A stretch of DNA of 5,629 bases. Origin: Acidobacteriaceae bacterium. Its GTDB lineage: Bacteria > Acidobacteriota > Terriglobia > Terriglobales > Acidobacteriaceae. Below are positions 5,241 through 5,629 of the stretch, in pieces (position 1 is the stretch's first letter; every line of letters begins with the position of its first letter). The position numbers were made by a program, and so were the translations under genes. Under the pieces are notes generated by a model. It was not told the DNA's origin, searched no databases, and saw nothing but the letters and a program-made list of their open reading frames with translations. Location: positions 1 through 5,629 of the forward strand of contig JAICMT010000129.1 of NCBI GenBank assembly GCA_025929125.1. The letters run 5' to 3'.

Positions 5241-5629
5241 ATGCGAAGGCTGTGGGTAGTGGTGGGGATGGCGGGCGTGACGGCGCTTGCAGGCTGCCAT
5301 CATCGGCAGCAGGCGGTGTACCAGCCGCCACCACCGCCGGTGCAGCAGGCGGATGTGGAGCGTCCGGCGAGGCCAGTGCGTCCGGAACCCGGGAATGGTG
5401 CTGGAACCGCTAGACCATTGGTGCCCGGCGAGCAGCCGGAGACGCATGGGCGGCCGGTCTCGAGTGAAGTAGGTATCGCGAGCTGGTATGGCCCGCCGTA
5501 TCACAACCGTCACGCGGCGGATGGCAGCATCTACGACCAGAACGCGATGACGGCGGCGCATCGGACGCTTCCGATGGGCACGGTGGTGCGGGTGACGAAT
5601 CTGAACAATGGCGAGTCGGTGGTGGTGAA
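5241..5629 (+). CDS. rlpA: RlpA-like septal lipoprotein (partial, runs off the window)
   Basis: The first 129 residues of an RlpA-like protein, cut by the window end. It has a lipoprotein signal peptide: MRR, a hydrophobic core, and the lipobox LAGC with C19 as the lipidated cysteine. A Pro/Gln/Arg-rich linker (20-76) spans the periplasm. The double-psi beta-barrel domain begins at GIASWYGPPYHNRHAADG (78-95) and continues through YDQNAMTAAHRTLPMGTVVRVTN (98-120), a strong RlpA signature. RlpA proteins sit in the outer membrane and gather at division sites; the Pseudomonas enzyme is a lytic transglycosylase acting on glycan strands without peptides. Whether a peptidoglycan-binding SPOR domain follows cannot be seen. 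ATG 5241 gives the most usual signal peptide, but GTG at 5223 with GGGAG at 5208-5212 would add six residues and is a real alternative. Confidence 0.88.
   Translation, partial: MRRLWVVVGMAGVTALAGCHHRQQAVYQPPPPPVQQADVERPARPVRPEPGNGAGTARPLVPGEQPETHGRPVSSEVGIASWYGPPYHNRHAADGSIYDQNAMTAAHRTLPMGTVVRVTNLNNGESVVV

Overview
The window looks like chromosomal DNA from a GC-rich soil bacterium, most plausibly an acidobacterium of the Terriglobus/Edaphobacter/Granulicella type. The arguments are indirect: strong G/C third-position bias, an N-terminal Cys-Cys-Cys-His small protein and a stand-alone TonB-C protein of kinds I associate with Acidobacteria, and an intergenic C-run/G-run element next to CAAAATACCCCC. 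No rRNA or marker gene is present, so the taxonomy is an inference.

Layout. Bases 1-887 carry two minus-strand genes: a small EthD-family protein (61-366) and a 120-residue protein of unknown function with a CCCH-type metal-binding-like head (525-887). Bases 888-1135 are a divergent, locally AT-rich intergenic region. It holds a perfect hairpin in the leader of the CCCH gene and, on the other side, a well-formed promoter overlaid by two near-identical 15-bp palindromic sites. These drive a Phd/YefM-type antitoxin and a PIN-domain (VapC/FitB-like) toxin (1136-1821), whose reading frames overlap at TGATG. A secreted stand-alone TonB C-terminal-domain protein lies convergent to the toxin (1881-2363, minus).

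The centrepiece is a 702-residue radical SAM protein on the minus strand (2462-4570), with an intrinsic terminator just beyond its stop. Its motifs and cysteine layout match the COG1964-like group that contains archaeal tetraether lipid synthase (Tes, MJ0619-like) and candidate bacterial membrane-spanning lipid synthases. In an acidobacterium this suggests a role in joining acyl or alkyl chains tail to tail, as in iso-diabolic acid or branched GDGT lipids. That function is inferred from family resemblance and is not shown by the sequence.

A 414-bp divergent intergenic region follows (4571-4984) and contains a terminator-like hairpin facing the radical SAM gene. On the plus strand, a 77-residue charged helical protein (4985-5218) is closely followed by the start of an RlpA-like lipoprotein (5241 to the window end, cut off), probably one transcription unit concerned with the cell wall.

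The loci appear functionally separate: a stress/maintenance module (toxin-antitoxin), a membrane-lipid candidate gene, and cell-envelope genes (TonB-C protein, RlpA). No CRISPR array, tRNA, rRNA or insertion sequence was found.
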